Notes: generated from the sequence alone by a model not told the origin. A stretch of DNA of 10,629 bases from Thalassospiraceae bacterium (GCA_030637205.1 DAOVVL010000035.1:1-10629), one strand, 5' to 3'. Counted from the first letter of the stretch, positions 1-8,370 are shown. A program made the numbers and translations.

Positions 1-1701
1 CAGCAATTCGCGGTGGCGAAGCGTTCCGCCGCTTTTCAGCATTTCAAGATACTTCGCTTCAAAGCCATCCAGGCCGCCGCCATATACCGCATACAACGAA
101 TTCACCAGGCAATCGCCAAACGCATAGGCATAGACATAAAACGGGGTATGCACGAAATGTGGAATATAGGCCCAGTAATTGCGATACGCATCATCGAGTT
201 TAATCGCCGGGCCGAGGCTTTCGCCCTGCACGTCCATCCACACATCGCCGAGGCGCTCCACCGATAGCTCGCCCGCTTTGCGCTCGCCGTGGATGCGGGC
301 TTCAAAATCGTGAAACGAAATCTGGCGCACCACGGTGTTGAGCATGTCTTCGACCTTGCCCGCGATCAGCACCCGGCGGCGCGCGGGATCGGTCTCAACG
401 TCGATCATGCGACGAAAGGTCAGCATTTCGCCAAACACGGATGCGGTTTCTGCGGTGGTCAGCGGCGTATCAGACATCAACGTGCCCTGATCGGCGGCCA
501 ATACCTGATGCACACCGTGGCCCAGTTCATGGGCCAGCGTCATCACGTCGCGGGCCTTGCCGTGAAAGTTCATCAGGATGTAGGGATGCACACCGGGCAC
601 CACGGGGTGTGAATAGGCACCGGAATCCTTTCCTTCACGGGGTTGGGCATCAATCCAGCCCCGATCAAAAAAGCCCTTCGCGATATCTCGAGCGGTGGGG
701 GAAAAGTCGCCATAGGCATCCAGCACCGTGGTGCGCGCCTCGTCCCAGGTGAAAAGCGCACTGTCGTCGAACGGTAACGGCGCGTTGCGATCCCAATAAT
801 TCAGCGCATCGACCCCGAACCACTTGGCTTTTAGAGCATAGTAGCGGTGCGAAAGTTTTGGATATGATTGTTTGACCGAGCTGACCAGCGCATCCACCAC
901 ATCGTCTTCAACCTGGTTGGCCAGATTTCGCATCGATAGCGGGCGCGCATAATTGCGCCAGCGGTCTTCGATTTCCTTGTCCTTGGCCAGCGTGTTGGTA
1001 ATCAGCGCGAGCAGGCGGATGTTGGCTGCCAGCCCAACGCTGAACCCTTTTGATGCGGCCTCGCGTTTGGCTGCGTCCTTGTCGCTGAGCAGGTTCAGGG
1101 TTTCCGATTGGGTCAGTTGCTTGCCATCCACCTCAAACCGCATGTCGGAAAAGGTTTCTTCAAACAGGCGCACCCACGACGCACGTCCGGTGACCGATTT
1201 TTCAAGGATGTAGTTTTCCAGCTCGTCTGAAAGCTGGTGGGGCTTGAACTGGCGCACTTCACGAACCCACGGACGGTATTTTTCAGCCGCGTTGTCCCCG
1301 GCCAGCTTGGCTTCCAGCGTATCATCGTCGAGACGGTTGATCTCAAGGGTAAAGAACAAGATCAGGGTCGAAATGTCGGTCGCGCGCTCTTGTAGGGTTT
1401 GATAAAACCGTGCGATTTCACCGTCGTCCATGTGAACGGTGAATAAAAGCTGGCCGTAGCTAACGACCTTTTGCAACAATTCAGAAATGACCTCATAATC
1501 AGCGATAGCCTGAGCAAAACCGGCCCCGTCCAGCGCCTCAAGCTTGCCGCCATAGGTTTCGGCAAAGCTTTTGGCCAGTGTGGCAGCCATTTTCAGGTCT
1601 TCGTCCAGCGCCGGGTCTTGTGGCGTGGCGTAGAGGTCACCCAGATCCCATTTGGGCAAAAGTGCGTGATCGGCTGAAGATTGGGTTTGACTGGGGCTCA
1701 T
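1..1701 (-). CDS. pepF: M3-family oligoendopeptidase (PepF type), C-terminus cut by window edge
   Basis: This is a zinc metallopeptidase that cleaves short peptides, normally in the cytoplasm. I translated it by hand from the minus strand: 567 codons are open from the ATG at 1701 to the window edge, with no stop. The zinc-binding HELGH motif lies at residues 391-395 (517-531), and the third zinc ligand is the Glu of TTAETAS near residue 418, the spacing expected for M3 enzymes. There is no signal peptide; the N-terminus is hydrophilic and leads into PKWDLGDLYA, typical of PepF/M3 proteins. PepF/M3 proteins are usually about 590-620 residues, so roughly 25-50 residues are missing. The start is fixed by an excellent Shine-Dalgarno AAGGAGG (1708-1714) and a promoter immediately upstream. 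It is divergent from the acyl-CoA synthetase, and no functional link between them is evident. The family call is firm; the physiological substrate is unknown. Confidence 0.93.
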   Translation of the reverse strand, partial: MSPSQTQSSADHALLPKWDLGDLYATPQDPALDEDLKMAATLAKSFAETYGGKLEALDGAGFAQAIADYEVISELLQKVVSYGQLLFTVHMDDGEIARFYQTLQERATDISTLILFFTLEINRLDDDTLEAKLAGDNAAEKYRPWVREVRQFKPHQLSDELENYILEKSVTGRASWVRLFEETFSDMRFEVDGKQLTQSETLNLLSDKDAAKREAASKGFSVGLAANIRLLALITNTLAKDKEIEDRWRNYARPLSMRNLANQVEDDVVDALVSSVKQSYPKLSHRYYALKAKWFGVDALNYWDRNAPLPFDDSALFTWDEARTTVLDAYGDFSPTARDIAKGFFDRGWIDAQPREGKDSGAYSHPVVPGVHPYILMNFHGKARDVMTLAHELGHGVHQVLAADQGTLMSDTPLTTAETASVFGEMLTFRRMIDVETDPARRRVLIAGKVEDMLNTVVRQISFHDFEARIHGERKAGELSVERLGDVWMDVQGESLGPAIKLDDAYRNYWAYIPHFVHTPFYVYAYAFGDCLVNSLYAVYGGGLDGFEAKYLEMLKSGGTLRHRELL

Positions 1702-1726
1702 AAAGTTCCTCCTTGATTGGGATAAC

Positions 1727-1755
1727 GATATAAGGTTGGAATTAGAAGAACACAA
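1727..1755 (-). promoter_or_regulatory. Probable sigma-70-type promoter of the oligoendopeptidase gene
   Basis: Read on the minus strand, a -35 element TTGTGT (1755-1750) is followed by exactly 17 bp and a -10 element TATATC (1732-1727). The start codon is 25 bp further on, with AAGGAGG between, so the mRNA leader would be about 20 nt. The boxes are good but imperfect matches to consensus, and no start site has been mapped. Confidence 0.55.
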
Positions 1756-1779
1756 GAAAAGGCTTTTCAGGGGGAAACT

Positions 1780-3576
1780 ATGACTGTCATTAACACCAAA
1801 AATTGCAAGAACGTCGTAAGCATGTTTTTCGAGCAGGCCGAAGCGCAAGGCGAACGCCCGTTTTTATGGGCCAAGCATGATGGCAAATACCGCCCCATGT
1901 CGTGGCGCGAAACGGCAGCACAGATCAGCGCCATCGCACGGGCCCTGCGCAAGCTTGGCATCGAAAAAGGTGACCGGGTGATGCTGGTATCGGAAAACCG
2001 CCCCGAATGGCTAATCTCGGAGCTGGCCATCATCGCCGCCGGCGCCATTGCGGTTCCCGCCTACACCACCAACACCCTTGATGACCACACGCACATCCTC
2101 ACCAACTCTGAGGCGTCCGGCATGATTATTTCAACCGCCAAGCTGGCCGAGGTGGCCCTGGCGGCGGCGCACCGGTCCGATACGGCCAGATTTGCCATCG
2201 TCATGGAACCGGTGGATCTGAAACAGAGCCTGAATGTGGAAATTCACAAATGGGACGCGCTTGTTCAGCGCAGCCAGAGCGATCATCTGAATATTATTGA
2301 AGAAGCGGCCAAGCTGGAACGCACCGAAACCGCGTGCATCATCTACACATCAGGCACCGGCGGAAAGCCCAAGGGCGTGATGCTCAGCCACGGCGCGGTC
2401 CTGCACAATTGCAACGGCGCCCAGCACGTCCTCCACGACCTGGGCTTGGAAAAGAACCGCTTTTTGAGCTTCCTGCCCCTTTCGCATTCCTACGAGCACA
2501 TGGGCGGGCTGCACTTCCCGGTTTCCATCGGGGCCGAGATTTATTACGCCGAAGGCATTGAAACCCTGGGCGTCAATATGGTTGAAGCACACCCCACCTT
2601 CATGACGGCGGTTCCGCGCCTTTATGAAACCATGCATGCGCGCATCATGCGCGGCATCGAACAGCAAGGCGGCATGAAGGAAAAGATGTTCAGAAAGACA
2701 CTGGAACTGGGGCTCAAATATCACGAAGACCCGAAAAGCCTGACCTTTGGCGAACGCATTTTAAATGCGCTGCTCGATAAACTGGTGCGCAAAAAAGTCC
2801 GCGGCCGTTTTGGCGGCAAACTAAAGGCAATGATTTCCGGCGGGGCACCCCTGAACCCCGATATCGGCGAGTTTTTTCAGGCGCTGGGCTTGACCATCTT
2901 GCAAGGCTACGGGCTAACGGAATCGGCGCCGCTGATCAGCGCCAACATGCCCGATAACGTCAAGATGCACACCGTTGGCACCCCCGTACCTGATACCGAG
3001 GTTCGCATTGCCGACGACGGTGAAATTCTGGCACGCGGCGAACTGTTGATGAATGGCTACTGGCGAAATGAAAAAGCCACCCGCGAAACCATCATTGATG
3101 GCTGGCTGCACACCGGCGATATCGGCATGTTTGACGAAGATGGCTGCCTGCACATTACCGACCGCAAAAAAGATATCATCGTGAATTCAGGCGGCGATAA
3201 CATCGCGCCGCAACGCATCGAAGGCTTTTTGACGCTGGAGACGGAAATTTCGCAAGCCATGGTTTATGGCGACAAACGCTCGCATCTGGTGGGCCTGATT
3301 GTGCCCGATGAAGTGTGGCTGAGCGAATGGTGCAAATCCAACGCCAAGACCAACGATATTGCCCAACTGACCAGCGATGAAGATCTGAGAAGCGCGGTTT
3401 CCGAAGTGATTTCGCGCATCAATGTTAACCTTTCAAACGTTGAAAAGGTACGCAAGTTCATCATCGCCGACGAACCCTTCACCATCGACAACGAACAGAT
3501 GACCCCGACCATGAAGGTGCGGCGTCACAAGATTAAGGAAATTTACGGCGAACGGCTGGAATCGCTTTACGTTTGA
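1780..3576 (+). CDS. Long-chain acyl-CoA synthetase (AMP-forming, ANL superfamily)
   Basis: This enzyme would activate a fatty acid in two steps (acyl-adenylate, then acyl-CoA) using ATP and CoA, for beta-oxidation or lipid synthesis. The 598-residue length fits the FAA1-like long-chain branch. Visible motifs in order are the P-loop YTSGTGGKPKGV at 189-200; GYGLTES at 376-382; the ATP-ribose-binding Asp in TGD at 445-447; the hinge DRKKD at 461-465, followed by NSGGDNIAPQ; and the C-terminal catalytic Lys in PTMK at 576-579. All key residues are present. There is no signal peptide or obvious membrane segment, so it is probably cytoplasmic or membrane-peripheral. The start is supported by an AGGGGGAA ribosome-binding site ending 3 bp before the ATG. 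It is divergent from pepF and converges on the DMT permease with a 7-bp gap. The acyl chain length it prefers cannot be read from sequence; long-chain is inferred from overall family resemblance. Confidence 0.93.
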   Translation: MTVINTKNCKNVVSMFFEQAEAQGERPFLWAKHDGKYRPMSWRETAAQISAIARALRKLGIEKGDRVMLVSENRPEWLISELAIIAAGAIAVPAYTTNTLDDHTHILTNSEASGMIISTAKLAEVALAAAHRSDTARFAIVMEPVDLKQSLNVEIHKWDALVQRSQSDHLNIIEEAAKLERTETACIIYTSGTGGKPKGVMLSHGAVLHNCNGAQHVLHDLGLEKNRFLSFLPLSHSYEHMGGLHFPVSIGAEIYYAEGIETLGVNMVEAHPTFMTAVPRLYETMHARIMRGIEQQGGMKEKMFRKTLELGLKYHEDPKSLTFGERILNALLDKLVRKKVRGRFGGKLKAMISGGAPLNPDIGEFFQALGLTILQGYGLTESAPLISANMPDNVKMHTVGTPVPDTEVRIADDGEILARGELLMNGYWRNEKATRETIIDGWLHTGDIGMFDEDGCLHITDRKKDIIVNSGGDNIAPQRIEGFLTLETEISQAMVYGDKRSHLVGLIVPDEVWLSEWCKSNAKTNDIAQLTSDEDLRSAVSEVISRINVNLSNVEKVRKFIIADEPFTIDNEQMTPTMKVRRHKIKEIYGERLESLYV

Positions 3577-3583
3577 TCCGGGT

Positions 3584-4519
3584 TTAGGCTTGGTCGCGAT
3601 ACTCTGCTTCGGCATCGTGTTGTTGTTCGATTTCTTCCTGCACCGTGGCCGGGCCAATGCCCGCCACCGCGATTCCGACCAATATCAGCGCCAACCCGCC
3701 AATGGCGCCGCTGGTGACCGTTTCGCCAAGAAACAATACACCCCACAGCACGCCCAAAGCCGGGATCAGGTAGTTGTTGAGCGAAAGAAACGTCACACCG
3801 CGCGCAGCGATGATTTCGATCAGGAAGATGGTCGCAAGTGCGGTCGGGAAAATACCCAGGTACATGGCTGCCGCCAACGTTTCAAAAGTGTAATTCAACG
3901 TCCACGGCTGATCGGCCAGCATCGATGCCGGCAACATCACCACGGTAGCGGCTATCAGAATTCCAGCGCCGTGTTCAACCGGTTTGGTTTCGGGAAGCTT
4001 GCGCACCAGTATTCCGGCAATGGCGTAACACACTGCGCCGCCTGCCACGGCTAGCTGGCGAAACACATCGTCGCCCAATTCCAACAATGACTGGGGACCG
4101 ATCAGCACAATCACCCCCATCAGACCCATCACAATGCCCAGGACGCGGCGCGCATTGAGCACTTCGTCTGAAAAATAATGCCCCAGCACCAGTGCCGAAA
4201 GCGGCATCAGTGAAATCAGGGTCGCGGCCAGACCGCTGGAAATTTCCATTTCGCCCCAGTTGATCATCACAAACGGAAAGGCGTTTCCAAAAATGCCGAT
4301 CAGGAAAAACATCCACCACAAGCGTGGCTTGAATTCCAGCTTGCCGCCGCGAAAGCGCATCCATGCCCACAGGATCACGGCGGCAAACGCAATGCGCAGT
4401 GCCGCCAGCGTGGTCGGTGGTATGACCTCGACCGCCACCTTGATAACGGTGAACGACGAGCTCCACATGACCGCCAGGACCAACAGGATCACCAGTTCGC
4501 GGGTATGGATTTTGGCCAA
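3584..4519 (-). CDS. DMT-superfamily permease with two EamA domains
   Basis: This is an inner-membrane carrier of the drug/metabolite transporter superfamily, 311 residues long, the usual size for a ten-helix EamA protein. The first repeat runs from about residue 8 to 140 and the second from about 150 to 290; each is a series of hydrophobic segments. Characteristic stretches are MWSSSFTVIKVA near the N-terminus, LMPLSALVLGHYF at the end of repeat one, and GVLWGVLFLGETV near the end of repeat two. The tail from about residue 293 is acidic and hydrophilic. The start codon is TTG, chosen because AAGGA lies 7 bp upstream and the first helix follows directly. It sits 25 bp behind the AEC permease and is probably co-transcribed with it. 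The superfamily exports or imports amino acids, nucleosides and other metabolites; no substrate can be assigned. Confidence 0.9.
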   Translation of the reverse strand: MAKIHTRELVILLVLAVMWSSSFTVIKVAVEVIPPTTLAALRIAFAAVILWAWMRFRGGKLEFKPRLWWMFFLIGIFGNAFPFVMINWGEMEISSGLAATLISLMPLSALVLGHYFSDEVLNARRVLGIVMGLMGVIVLIGPQSLLELGDDVFRQLAVAGGAVCYAIAGILVRKLPETKPVEHGAGILIAATVVMLPASMLADQPWTLNYTFETLAAAMYLGIFPTALATIFLIEIIAARGVTFLSLNNYLIPALGVLWGVLFLGETVTSGAIGGLALILVGIAVAGIGPATVQEEIEQQHDAEAEYRDQA

Positions 4520-4526
4520 AATTCAA

Positions 4527-4531
4527 TCCTT
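4527..4531 (-). promoter_or_regulatory. Ribosome-binding site deciding the TTG start of the DMT permease
   Basis: AAGGA on the minus strand lies 7 bp before the TTG at 4519-4517. No ATG or GTG lies in frame between this site and the first transmembrane segment, so the site decides in favour of the rare TTG start. It falls in the 25-bp gap after the AEC permease stop codon, as expected for translation inside an operon. Confidence 0.6.
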
Positions 4532-4544
4532 CAGAATTTTCCGA

Positions 4545-5420
4545 CTACAGCAGAAACCACAAAAGCGCCGGAAGCGTTGCAAACGAAATAATGGTCGAAA
4601 GCACCACCGTTCCGGCCACCGTTTCCGGATCAGTGTTATAGCGCTGGGCGAACAGATAGTTAAACACCGCGACCGGCAGCGTCGATTGCAATACCAGCAC
4701 GCCGCGCATGTCGCCTTCAAAACCCAAAACTTCTGCGACCGCGAGGGCGGCGGCGAAACCGATGACCAGACGCCCAACCGACAGCAACAAGGTCTTTGAA
4801 AACCCCGAAATTTCCAGCCGCGCAAGTGAAATGCCCAGCGTGATCAGCATTAAAGGAATGGCGAAGCCACCCAGCAGATCAAGGGTGTCCATGACCCATT
4901 CGGGCAACTGAATGCCCATCACCATCACGATAATGGCAAGCGCCACCGCGTACAGGGTGGGCACCCGAAGCAACGCCCTGGGCGATGCGGTACCGGCCGA
5001 AAGTGCCACCCCTGCGGTAAACTGCAACACGATACAAACGCAAAAATACGCCACCGCCAGCACCATGCCTTCGGGGCCAAATGCAAACAACGCCAGCGGA
5101 ATACCAACATTGCCGGTATTGGGAAACACCAGGGCCGGCAGGAACGAACGCACCGAATAGCCCATCACTTTTAATAATCCAAGTGCGACCAGCGATACCA
5201 CCACCAGCACCGCCAGGGTGGCACCGGCCATTTGGCTGAGCGCACCAAGGTCGACCTCGACCGACAACAAGGTTGCCAGCACCAGCGCCGGAACCCCGAT
5301 AGCGGAAACCAGGCTGGTGACCATTTCGGTGTCGTAGTGCCGCCCCGAACGCGCCCAGCCAAAACCAATGGCGGCGCAGACAAACACCGGGACAACGATG
5401 GAAAAAAGTTGATACAGCAT
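4545..5420 (-). CDS. AEC-family permease (auxin efflux carrier / Mem_trans fold)
   Basis: This is an integral inner-membrane transporter of 291 residues, slightly short for the family (about 300-320). Hydrophobic segments cover nearly the whole chain. Family hallmarks are PNTGNVGIPLA at residues 100-110 in the middle of the first half, GGFAIPLMLITLG in the second half, and a C-terminal region with LQSTLPVAVFNYL followed by a Thr/Ser-rich last helix. Characterised bacterial members carry dicarboxylates such as malate or malonate, so an organic acid is a reasonable guess given the pyruvate kinase 30 bp upstream, but this is inference. The ATG at 5420 puts the first helix right at the N-terminus, as in relatives; the ribosome-binding site is weak. 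The stop lies 25 bp before the DMT permease. Confidence 0.9.
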   Translation of the reverse strand: MLYQLFSIVVPVFVCAAIGFGWARSGRHYDTEMVTSLVSAIGVPALVLATLLSVEVDLGALSQMAGATLAVLVVVSLVALGLLKVMGYSVRSFLPALVFPNTGNVGIPLALFAFGPEGMVLAVAYFCVCIVLQFTAGVALSAGTASPRALLRVPTLYAVALAIIVMVMGIQLPEWVMDTLDLLGGFAIPLMLITLGISLARLEISGFSKTLLLSVGRLVIGFAAALAVAEVLGFEGDMRGVLVLQSTLPVAVFNYLFAQRYNTDPETVAGTVVLSTIISFATLPALLWFLL

Positions 5421-5450
5421 ATTCGGGGGAGATCCGTTTAGTCGGGTGGT

Positions 5451-6878
5451 CTAATCAACCGTCGCAATATGAAGGATGTTGGTGCCGCCGGGAATGCCAA
5501 ACGGAATCCCCGCCATGATCACCAGATAGTCGCCCTTGGCCGCAAATTCTTCGCGAATGGAAATGCGAACCGACTTGCCCATCATTTCACCAAAGCTATC
5601 AACATCGCGGGTGCGAATGGAATGCACCCCCCACACCAATGCAAGCCTGCGCGATACCGGCAGGTTGGGCGTCAGGCCCAAAATCGGGACCGCCGGGCGT
5701 TCGCGCGATATGCGCAAGGTCGTTGACCCGGTCGATGAAAATGAAACGATGGCCTGCGCCGAAATGGTTTCGGCAACCTGGCGCGCGGCGGCGCTGATGG
5801 CATCGGCGGCGGTGGCTTCCGGATCAGTGCGGGCGGCTTCGATAAACTTTTTATACATGATGTCAGGTTCAACCCGGTTGATGATGCGATCCATCATGTT
5901 GACCGATTCAACCGGAAAATCACCCACCGCAGTTTCGGCAGAAAGCATCAGCGCATCGGCACCATCGTAAACGGCGGTGGCGACGTCGGATGCTTCGGCG
6001 CGCGTCGGCGTCGGCGCGTTGACCATGGAATCGAGCATTTGCGTTGCCACGACAACGGGTTTGCCAGCGGCACGGCACGCATTGATGATGCGTTTTTGCT
6101 GAACCGGCACATCTTCGGGCGGCAATTCAACGCCCAGATCGCCACGCGCAACCATCACGGCGTCTGACTGTTCAACGATGTCGTACAGGTATTCCATCGC
6201 GCTGGGCTTTTCCAGCTTTGACATCACGCCAGCCTTGTTGCCGACAATGGCTTTAACTTCTTTTACGTCTGCGGGGCGCTGAACGAACGAAAGCGCGACC
6301 CAGTCAACACCCATTTCGAGGCCCACTTTAAGGTCTTCGCGGTCCTTGTCGGTCATAGCCGAAAGATCCAGCATCGCGCTGGGAACGTTCACACCCTTGT
6401 GGTTGGAAACCTCGCCGCCAACCATAACTTCGGTTTCGGCAAAGTCCTTGCCCGCCTTGGTCACGCGAAGGCGAATTTTGCCATCATCGATCAACAGGTC
6501 CATATCGGGGCGAAGGGCCGCAAAAATTTCAGGATGCGGCAACGATGCTACGCTCGCGGTTCCTTTTTTGTCGGACAGTTCCAGACGAAACGGTTCGCCA
6601 ACCTTCAAGATTTCTTTGCCAGCTTCAAACTCGCCCACACGCAGCTTCGGGCCTTGCAGATCCATCAGGATGCCGATGGGGCGGTTAAAGCGTTTTTCAA
6701 GACGGCGAATGATTTCATAACGGCGTTTATGGTCGTCGTGCACGCCGTGAGAGAAATTGAGGCGGAATACATCTGCGCCGGCTTCAAACAGGGCGGCAAT
6801 GTCTTCTTCCGAAGAGCGCCCCGGGCCTAACGTCGCGATAATCTTTGCATTTCTGGTTCTTCTCATGTTTTGAAACAT
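5451..6878 (-). CDS. pyk: Pyruvate kinase
   Basis: It catalyses the last step of glycolysis in the cytoplasm: phosphoenolpyruvate plus ADP gives pyruvate plus ATP. The 475-residue length is normal for a bacterial enzyme. Visible elements are AKIIATLGP at 11-19, substrate-site NFSHG at 41-45, catalytic Lys221 and metal ligand Glu223 in SKLEKP, and the metal-binding Asp247 in MVARGDLGVELP. The beta-barrel, B domain (about 75-165) and C-terminal regulatory domain are all present. The segment at 74-81 reads LQGPKLRV, the signature of potassium-independent enzymes (see findings), which makes it PykA-like rather than PykF-like. ATG at 6878 was chosen; an in-frame ATG at 6866 (residue 5) is possible and neither has a strong ribosome-binding site. 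It follows the glycerate kinase after 101 bp and precedes the AEC permease by 30 bp. Confidence 0.97.
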   Translation of the reverse strand: MFQNMRRTRNAKIIATLGPGRSSEEDIAALFEAGADVFRLNFSHGVHDDHKRRYEIIRRLEKRFNRPIGILMDLQGPKLRVGEFEAGKEILKVGEPFRLELSDKKGTASVASLPHPEIFAALRPDMDLLIDDGKIRLRVTKAGKDFAETEVMVGGEVSNHKGVNVPSAMLDLSAMTDKDREDLKVGLEMGVDWVALSFVQRPADVKEVKAIVGNKAGVMSKLEKPSAMEYLYDIVEQSDAVMVARGDLGVELPPEDVPVQQKRIINACRAAGKPVVVATQMLDSMVNAPTPTRAEASDVATAVYDGADALMLSAETAVGDFPVESVNMMDRIINRVEPDIMYKKFIEAARTDPEATAADAISAAARQVAETISAQAIVSFSSTGSTTLRISRERPAVPILGLTPNLPVSRRLALVWGVHSIRTRDVDSFGEMMGKSVRISIREEFAAKGDYLVIMAGIPFGIPGGTNILHIATVD

Positions 6879-6979
6879 AGAGCCAGCCCCGCATCGGCGC
6901 TAGCCCTTTATCCTTTCCTTAAATCCATTCAAACAAACAATAAATTGACGCCTGCCTGATTATGTCCGGTGTGTGGCAG

Positions 6980-8239
6980 CTATTCGATCAAAATACATCT
7001 GAAATCATTAACATTTGTGCGGGTTGGCCCTGTCACCACCAAATCACCCAAGGCTTCAAAGAAGGCATAGGCGTTGTTATCGGCCAATAACGCGGCCCCA
7101 TCCAACCCCAGTTCACGGGCCCTAGCCAGGCTATCGGGGCGGGTAATGGCACCGGCGTTATCTTCGGTGCCATCAATGCCGTCGGTATCACACGCGATGG
7201 CACAAATGCCCGCGTGACCTTCAAGGCCCAGTGTCAGGCCCAACAGGTATTCAACATTGCGCCCGCCGCGACCTTTGCCCGTGACCGTGACCGTGGTTTC
7301 ACCCCCGGAAATCAGCGCGATTTTGGCGCCCGGTTCCTCAGATGCAATCTTCAGCGCCATTTCAGCGTGTTCCAGACCCACGGCGCGGGCCTCGCCTTCA
7401 ATGTCGTCACCCAGCAGGCGCGGCTCGTACCCGGCACCTTGGGCGGCCTCAACGGCAGCTTCAAGCGATGCCAGGGGCGTTGCTATCAGCTTGACCTCGG
7501 CGCCTGTCACGCGCGGATCATCAGGCTTTGGGGTTTCATCCGAGGCTTGGCGCAAATGCGCGGTGACGGCGGGTGGTGTAACAATGGCGTATTTATCCAG
7601 CACGCTTTGGGCATCGGCAAAGGTGGTGGGATCACCCACCGCCGGGCCGGACGCAATGACGGACGGATCATCGCCGGGCACATCGGAAATGGCCAAGCTC
7701 ACCACCCGTGCCGGATAGGCAGCCGCCGCCAGACGCCCGCCCTTGATCGCCGACAGATGTTTGCGAACGGTGTTCATTTCATCAATGGCAGCGCCGGATT
7801 TAAGCAACTTGGAATTCACATCGCGTTTATCCGAAAGGCTTAAACCCCCGGCAGGCAGCGCCATCAACGCGGACCCGCCGCCGGAAATCAGGCACAGCAC
7901 CAGATCATCGGCGCTTAAGGCTGAGACCAGATCGAGAATACGCCGCGCCACGGCTTCACCGGCGTCATCTGGAACCGGGTGGGCGGCCTCGACCACTTCG
8001 ATGGATTTTGTCGGTGCCCCGTGGCCATAACGCGTGACCACCAGACCGCTCAGGTCGCCTCGGCCTTCAGCCTGCCATGCGGCCTCAACCGCCTGGGCCA
8101 TGCTGGCGGCGGCTTTGCCGGCCCCCACCACCACGGTGCGTCCCACCGGTGGCTTGGGAAGAAAGCCCGCCAAGCTCGCCGATGGGCTGGCTTTTTCAAC
8201 AGCAGCTTTAAACAGGGCGTATAAAATTGGATCAACCAT
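6980..8239 (-). CDS. gckA: Glycerate 2-kinase (GckA/TtuD, MOFRL family)
   Basis: It phosphorylates D-glycerate with ATP to 2-phosphoglycerate, feeding glyoxylate-, tartronate- or serine-derived carbon into lower glycolysis. Older annotations call the family hydroxypyruvate reductase (TtuD). From the ATG at 8239 the protein has 419 residues, the family norm. Motifs in order are VVVGAGKAA with probable catalytic Lys42, the glycine loop SGGGSA at 119-124, NTVRKHLSAIKGGRLA, AISDVPGDDPSVIASGP, then the C-terminal MOFRL domain with LISGGETTVTV, GRGGRNVEYLLG, ACDTDGIDGTEDNAGA (from 349) and TGPTRTNVNDF close to the end. The open frame continues upstream to 8722, but that part lacks family similarity and lies antisense to another gene, so I reject it. 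The ribosome-binding site is weak. It is first of four co-directional genes; the next, pyruvate kinase, acts two steps downstream. Confidence 0.95.
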   Translation of the reverse strand: MVDPILYALFKAAVEKASPSASLAGFLPKPPVGRTVVVGAGKAAASMAQAVEAAWQAEGRGDLSGLVVTRYGHGAPTKSIEVVEAAHPVPDDAGEAVARRILDLVSALSADDLVLCLISGGGSALMALPAGGLSLSDKRDVNSKLLKSGAAIDEMNTVRKHLSAIKGGRLAAAAYPARVVSLAISDVPGDDPSVIASGPAVGDPTTFADAQSVLDKYAIVTPPAVTAHLRQASDETPKPDDPRVTGAEVKLIATPLASLEAAVEAAQGAGYEPRLLGDDIEGEARAVGLEHAEMALKIASEEPGAKIALISGGETTVTVTGKGRGGRNVEYLLGLTLGLEGHAGICAIACDTDGIDGTEDNAGAITRPDSLARARELGLDGAALLADNNAYAFFEALGDLVVTGPTRTNVNDFRCILIE

Positions 8240-8358
8240 GTGTGAGTATGTATCCGGGGGCGCGGTCTTTGTGAAGCGGCGATTGCTGCGATTGGGGGGC
8301 TCAGGGTAGGATGGTACAGGCGAATCGGCCAGCCGGGCCAAAATATCGGGTGAATATT

Positions 8359-8364
8359 GAGGGA
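8359..8364 (+). promoter_or_regulatory. Ribosome-binding site supporting a GTG start of the coiled-coil gene
   Basis: GAGGGA lies 6 bp before the GTG at 8371. It is better placed than anything in front of the alternative ATGs at 8311 (CAGGG only 4 bp away) and 8392 (no clear site), so it decides the proposed start. Confidence 0.5.
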
Positions 8365-8370
8365 ACCCAC

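Noticed and set aside
1756..1768. GAAAA-GGC-TTTTC hairpin in front of the acyl-CoA synthetase
   Set aside because: The stem is short and A-T only with a 3-nt loop, too weak to argue for regulation.
3590..4054. Plus-strand 154-codon open frame within the DMT permease gene
   Set aside because: It is antisense to a clear ten-helix transporter; the product is very rich in Arg, His and Gln with no recognisable pattern.
3975..4526. Minus-strand 183-codon open frame overlapping the DMT permease in another frame
   Set aside because: It overlaps the permease in a different frame of the same strand and its Gly/Arg/Asp/His-rich product lacks any domain.
6902..6942. Promoter for pyk in the 101-bp gap after gckA
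   Set aside because: On the minus strand there are TTGTTT/TTGAAT-like and GATAAA-like words but no pair with 16-18 bp spacing, so I cannot place a promoter; co-transcription with gckA remains possible.
7214..7843. Plus-strand 209-codon open frame inside gckA
   Set aside because: It is fully antisense to a gene with strong family motifs; its His/Gly/Arg-rich product looks like a complement shadow.
8327..8339. GGCC/GGCC inverted repeat between gckA and the coiled-coil gene
   Set aside because: Four-bp arms in GC-rich DNA are expected by chance and there is no link to a promoter box.
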